The notes below the pieces were generated by a model that had not been told where the DNA came from, did not search any database, and worked only from the letters and a program-made list of their open reading frames with translations. A stretch of DNA of 64,000 nt from Candidatus Aminicenantota bacterium. Its GTDB lineage: Bacteria; Acidobacteriota; Aminicenantia; Aminicenantales; UBA4085. The position numbers and the translations under genes are program-made. Location of the stretch: NCBI GenBank assembly GCA_003141555.1, contig PLMN01000004.1, positions 1 to 64,000 of the forward strand. Reading direction: 5' to 3'. Positions 61,625 through 64,000 of the stretch are shown here, piece after piece. Each line of letters starts with the position of its first letter. The stretch's first letter is position 1.

Positions 61625-62566
61625 TCAGAGGCCTTCGCCGCAGTAGGGGCAAGCCTTGGCCCGCGGCGGAAGCGGCCGGCGGCAGTTCCAACAGAACTCG
61701 GACGCGGACGGCTCGCGGGCCCGGATCCTGCCGAGGATATCCTCGATCTCGGATTTCCGGTGCTTTTCGCCCCGGATGTCCGACAGCAGGGCCCGCAGGA
61801 TCTCGGACGGCCGCTGGTAGCGGTCCTCGACCTTGGAGGCCAGGCATTTCATGATGATCTCGTCGAGCTCCCGGGGGATCTTCATGTTTTTCAGGCGGGG
61901 CGGCGTGATCTTGCCCTCCTGGGCCTTCTCCAGGATCTTGAACGGGTCGGGATCGTAAATCGGCGGCCGGCCGATGACCATCTCGTAAAGGATGCAGCCG
62001 ATCGAGTAGATGTCCGAAGCGAACGTCGCCTTGCCCTGGAACTGCTCGGGGGCCATGTAGGGCGGCGATCCGATGCGGGTCGAGGCGTAGGGGACGTTCT
62101 GCAGCCAGGCCGAAGTCCCGAAATCCGTGATCTTGACCGTCCCCTCCTCCGAGACCATGATGTTCGACGGCCGGAGATCGCGGTGAATGATCTTGTTCTT
62201 GTGGGCGTGGTCGACGCCGGCGCAGAGCTGCTTGGTGTAGTCAAGGGCCTGGTCGATGGGGAGGATCTTCTCCTTGATCAGGATCTTCTCGAGAGTCTTG
62301 CCCCGGACGTACTCCATGACCATGAAGAAGGTCTTGTCCTCCTTCTCGGCGGCGATCATCCGGACGATGTTCGGGTGGTTGAGGGCGGCCTGGAGGCGCG
62401 GCTCCTTCAGGAGCTTGAAGAGCTCCTGGGATTGCTTGTGGGGGACCTTGATCGCGACCTTGATGTCGAGCCAGGTGTCCTTGGCCAGGAGGACGGAGCC
62501 GAATCCCCCGCTCCCAAGCGAGCGGATGATTTCGTATTTCCCGACTTTCTGACCCTGGAGAAACAT
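61625..62566 (-). CDS. Soluble Hanks-type Ser/Thr protein kinase with C-terminal zinc ribbon
   Basis: The 313-residue protein has a complete kinase core: LGSGGFGSV (17-25), K40 in VAIKVPHK, HRDLRPSN (128-135), DFG (148-150) and the APE-like MAPEQF. After about residue 275 a short tail ends in a four-Cys zinc ribbon, CWNC...CPYC. There is no membrane helix or PASTA domain, unlike most PknB-type kinases. It lies 1 bp after rsmE, so it is translated from the dnaJ-rsmE message. Substrates are unknown. Confidence 0.92.
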   Translation of the reverse strand: MFLQGQKVGKYEIIRSLGSGGFGSVLLAKDTWLDIKVAIKVPHKQSQELFKLLKEPRLQAALNHPNIVRMIAAEKEDKTFFMVMEYVRGKTLEKILIKEKILPIDQALDYTKQLCAGVDHAHKNKIIHRDLRPSNIMVSEEGTVKITDFGTSAWLQNVPYASTRIGSPPYMAPEQFQGKATFASDIYSIGCILYEMVIGRPPIYDPDPFKILEKAQEGKITPPRLKNMKIPRELDEIIMKCLASKVEDRYQRPSEILRALLSDIRGEKHRKSEIEDILGRIRAREPSASEFCWNCRRPLPPRAKACPYCGEGL

Positions 62567-62567
62567 G

Positions 62568-63302
62568 TCACCAATTCCAGAAATGGGAGAGGACGGCGGC
62601 GGCGCTGAGGGCCGCGGTCTCGGCCCGGAGCACGGACCGGCCCAGGCTCACGGCTTCGTAGCCGCGGCCGGAGATCGAAGCCTCTTCCGCTTCCGTCCAC
62701 CCGCCCTCGGGCCCGACCAAGATCACGGCGGAGACGGGCACCCGGTCGCGGTCCGCCCCCAGGACGTCCCGGAGCATCGGCCCTTGCCGCTCGCTGAGAA
62801 AAAGCGCCGCTTCGGGCGGCGGATCCGCGAGGAATTCGTCCAGACCGAGGGGCGCATGGATACGGAAAGGCCAGCCCAGGCGCGACTGCTTCGAGGCCTC
62901 GCGGGCGATCTTTTCCCAGCGATCGACCTTGCGGAGGCTCTTTTCCCCGAGCCTGGAGACCGAACGCACGGCCGCAATCGGGAAGAATTCCGCCAGGCCC
63001 AATTCAGCCGCTTTTTGGACCACGAAATCCATCGTCTTAACCTTGAGCAGGCCCTGGGCCAGTCCGATTCGCGTCTTGCGGCCTTCGCCCGGCGTCCGGT
63101 CCAGGCAAGTGAGCGTCATGGCCTCGGCCGCGACGTCCTCGACCCTGGCCCTATATTTCGTGCCCTCCTCGTCGAACAGAACCACGACTTCGCCCGGACG
63201 GGCCCGGAGGACCCGGCTCAGGTGGCGATGTTCCCGGCCTTCGAGGACCATGACCGCGCCCGTCGCGCGGGCCTTCGGAATGAAGAAATGGTTCGAGGTC
63301 AC
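62568..63302 (-). CDS. rsmE: 16S rRNA (uracil(1498)-N3)-methyltransferase
   Basis: The 244-residue SPOUT methyltransferase has an N-terminal PUA-like domain (HFFIPKARATGAVMVLEGREHRHLSRVLRARPGE) and the trefoil-knot C-terminal region ILVGPEGGWTEAEE ... SLGRSVLRAETAALSA. It methylates U1498 of 16S rRNA. The GTG at 63302 overlaps the dnaJ stop (GTGA), and the conserved HFF motif begins at residue 4. The dnaJ-rsmE order is common in bacteria. Confidence 0.94.
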   Translation of the reverse strand: MTSNHFFIPKARATGAVMVLEGREHRHLSRVLRARPGEVVVLFDEEGTKYRARVEDVAAEAMTLTCLDRTPGEGRKTRIGLAQGLLKVKTMDFVVQKAAELGLAEFFPIAAVRSVSRLGEKSLRKVDRWEKIAREASKQSRLGWPFRIHAPLGLDEFLADPPPEAALFLSERQGPMLRDVLGADRDRVPVSAVILVGPEGGWTEAEEASISGRGYEAVSLGRSVLRAETAALSAAAVLSHFWNW

Positions 63303-64000
63303 CGGCGGCTTTCGCCCGGCCGGACCCGCGATTTCCGGACCTGGTCCTGGCTCAGGAGATCCAAATTCTCGCCACGGAGGTCGGCCAGCTGGCGGAGGAG
63401 GGCTCTCTGGTCCTTGGCCAGATCGTCCGGCGTGCGGACATGAATCCGGACGAACAGGTCGCCCACGCGGCGGCTGTCGAGCTCTTTCAGCCCCTTGCCC
63501 CGGATCCGCAAGACCTCCCCCGACTGCGTCCCGGCGGGGATCTTGAGCTTTTCCCCGCCGTCGAAGGTCGGCAGGTCGACGGTCACGCCGAGGGCGGCCT
63601 GGGCAAAGGTGATGGCGATCTCGCATATCAGATGGTGATCCTCCCGCTCGAAAAAGTCATGCTTCCGAACGCGGATCAGGGTATAGAGGTCGCCGGGTTC
63701 CGCCCCGCTTTCCCCGGCTTCGCCCTCCCCGGCGATCCGGAGGCGGGAGCCGTCGCCGACCCCCGCGGGAATGCGGACCTTCAGGTCGCGCTTCCGGCGG
63801 GCGTGGCCCGTGCCCCGGCACTCCTCACACGGAGCGGTGATGATCTCACCCCTCCCCCCGCAGCGCGAGCAGGGGCGGGTGACGGTGAAGAAGCCCTGCT
63901 GGTGCCGGATCTGTCCGCGGCCGCCGCAGGCCCCGCAGGTTTCCTTGTGCGAGCCCGGTTTGATCCCCGTCCCCCCGCAGGTCGGACAAGCCTCGGCCCG
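63299..64000 (-). CDS. dnaJ: Chaperone DnaJ (3' part, N-terminus outside the window)
   Basis: The visible 233 codons cover the zinc-finger domain with four CxxCxGxG-type repeats (CPTCGGTG, CGACGGRG, CSRCGGRG, CEECRGTG). The C-terminal beta domains follow (FFEREDHHLICEIAITFAQAALG, then PTFDGGEKLKIPAGTQSGEVLRIRGKG). The J-domain is cut off by the window edge. It is the co-chaperone of DnaK. Its stop overlaps the rsmE start by 4 bp. Confidence 0.95.
   Translation of the reverse strand, partial: RAEACPTCGGTGIKPGSHKETCGACGGRGQIRHQQGFFTVTRPCSRCGGRGEIITAPCEECRGTGHARRKRDLKVRIPAGVGDGSRLRIAGEGEAGESGAEPGDLYTLIRVRKHDFFEREDHHLICEIAITFAQAALGVTVDLPTFDGGEKLKIPAGTQSGEVLRIRGKGLKELDSRRVGDLFVRIHVRTPDDLAKDQRALLRQLADLRGENLDLLSQDQVRKSRVRPGESRR

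Overview
The window is GC-rich, gene-dense DNA from a Gram-negative bacterium. Several predicted outer-membrane beta-barrels, a TolC-type channel, an RlpA lipoprotein, a soluble lytic transglycosylase and a PilT motor all require an outer membrane or a diderm envelope. Gene content (GH57 enzymes with GlgC/GlgA, a PurO-type IMP cyclohydrolase beside a stand-alone AICAR transformylase, an MttB-type corrinoid methyltransferase cluster) suggests an anaerobic Acidobacteriota/Aminicenantes-like lineage. That placement is inference; no rRNA or marker tree is available here.

Layout. 0.1-6.1 kb: a small outer-membrane barrel, a secreted GH63-like glycosidase and a tandem pair of paralogous outer-membrane proteins. 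6.2-9.7 kb: MenG/UbiE methyltransferase, Tat-exported asparaginase-family hydrolase, RlpA and a LOG-family protein. 9.8-13.5 kb: PurO-like and PurH-C-like enzymes, a stand-alone LigD-type 3'-phosphoesterase and an M28 peptidase. 13.5-23.3 kb: a glycogen/alpha-glucan cluster (two GH57 enzymes, glgC, a histidine kinase and receiver, a GalT homologue, an outer-membrane barrel, convergent glgA). 23.3-31.7 kb: MutT, an RlmI-type methyltransferase, a small membrane protein, a beta-CASP hydrolase, an HlyD adaptor with a TolC channel, and a GH51 arabinofuranosidase. 31.7-37.7 kb, all minus strand: a five-gene corrinoid methyltransferase operon (APC permease, Fe-S/ASKHA reactivase, corrinoid protein, MttB-family methyltransferase, MetH-activation-like protein).

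37.7-40.4 kb is an AT-rich island with parA-parB, a perfect 24-bp palindrome upstream of parA and, at 40313-40340, a strong match to the XerCD recombination site dif. Left of 31.7 kb 23 of 27 genes are on the plus strand; right of it 20 of 26 protein genes and the tRNA are on the minus strand. Transcription therefore converges on this zone, as expected near a replication terminus. parAB beside dif is unusual, because parAB normally lies near the origin.

40.4-64 kb: a TPR protein, a CBM9-like secreted protein, the quality-control operon tRNA-Leu - tig - clpP - clpX - lon - rho closed by an intrinsic terminator, a pseudo-protease/TPR protein, a plus-strand group of membrane and lipid genes (GT87, DUF2085, lipid kinase), then a minus-strand run with a lytic transglycosylase, alaS, pilT, ilvE, a soluble Ser/Thr kinase, rsmE and the 3' part of dnaJ, cut by the window edge.

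At least eight genes have a sigma70-like promoter whose -10 box ends only 6-10 nt before the start codon, with no Shine-Dalgarno sequence. These probably make leaderless mRNAs. Others, such as those at 7041, 28240, 29831 and 38532, have a strong AGGAGG-type site.
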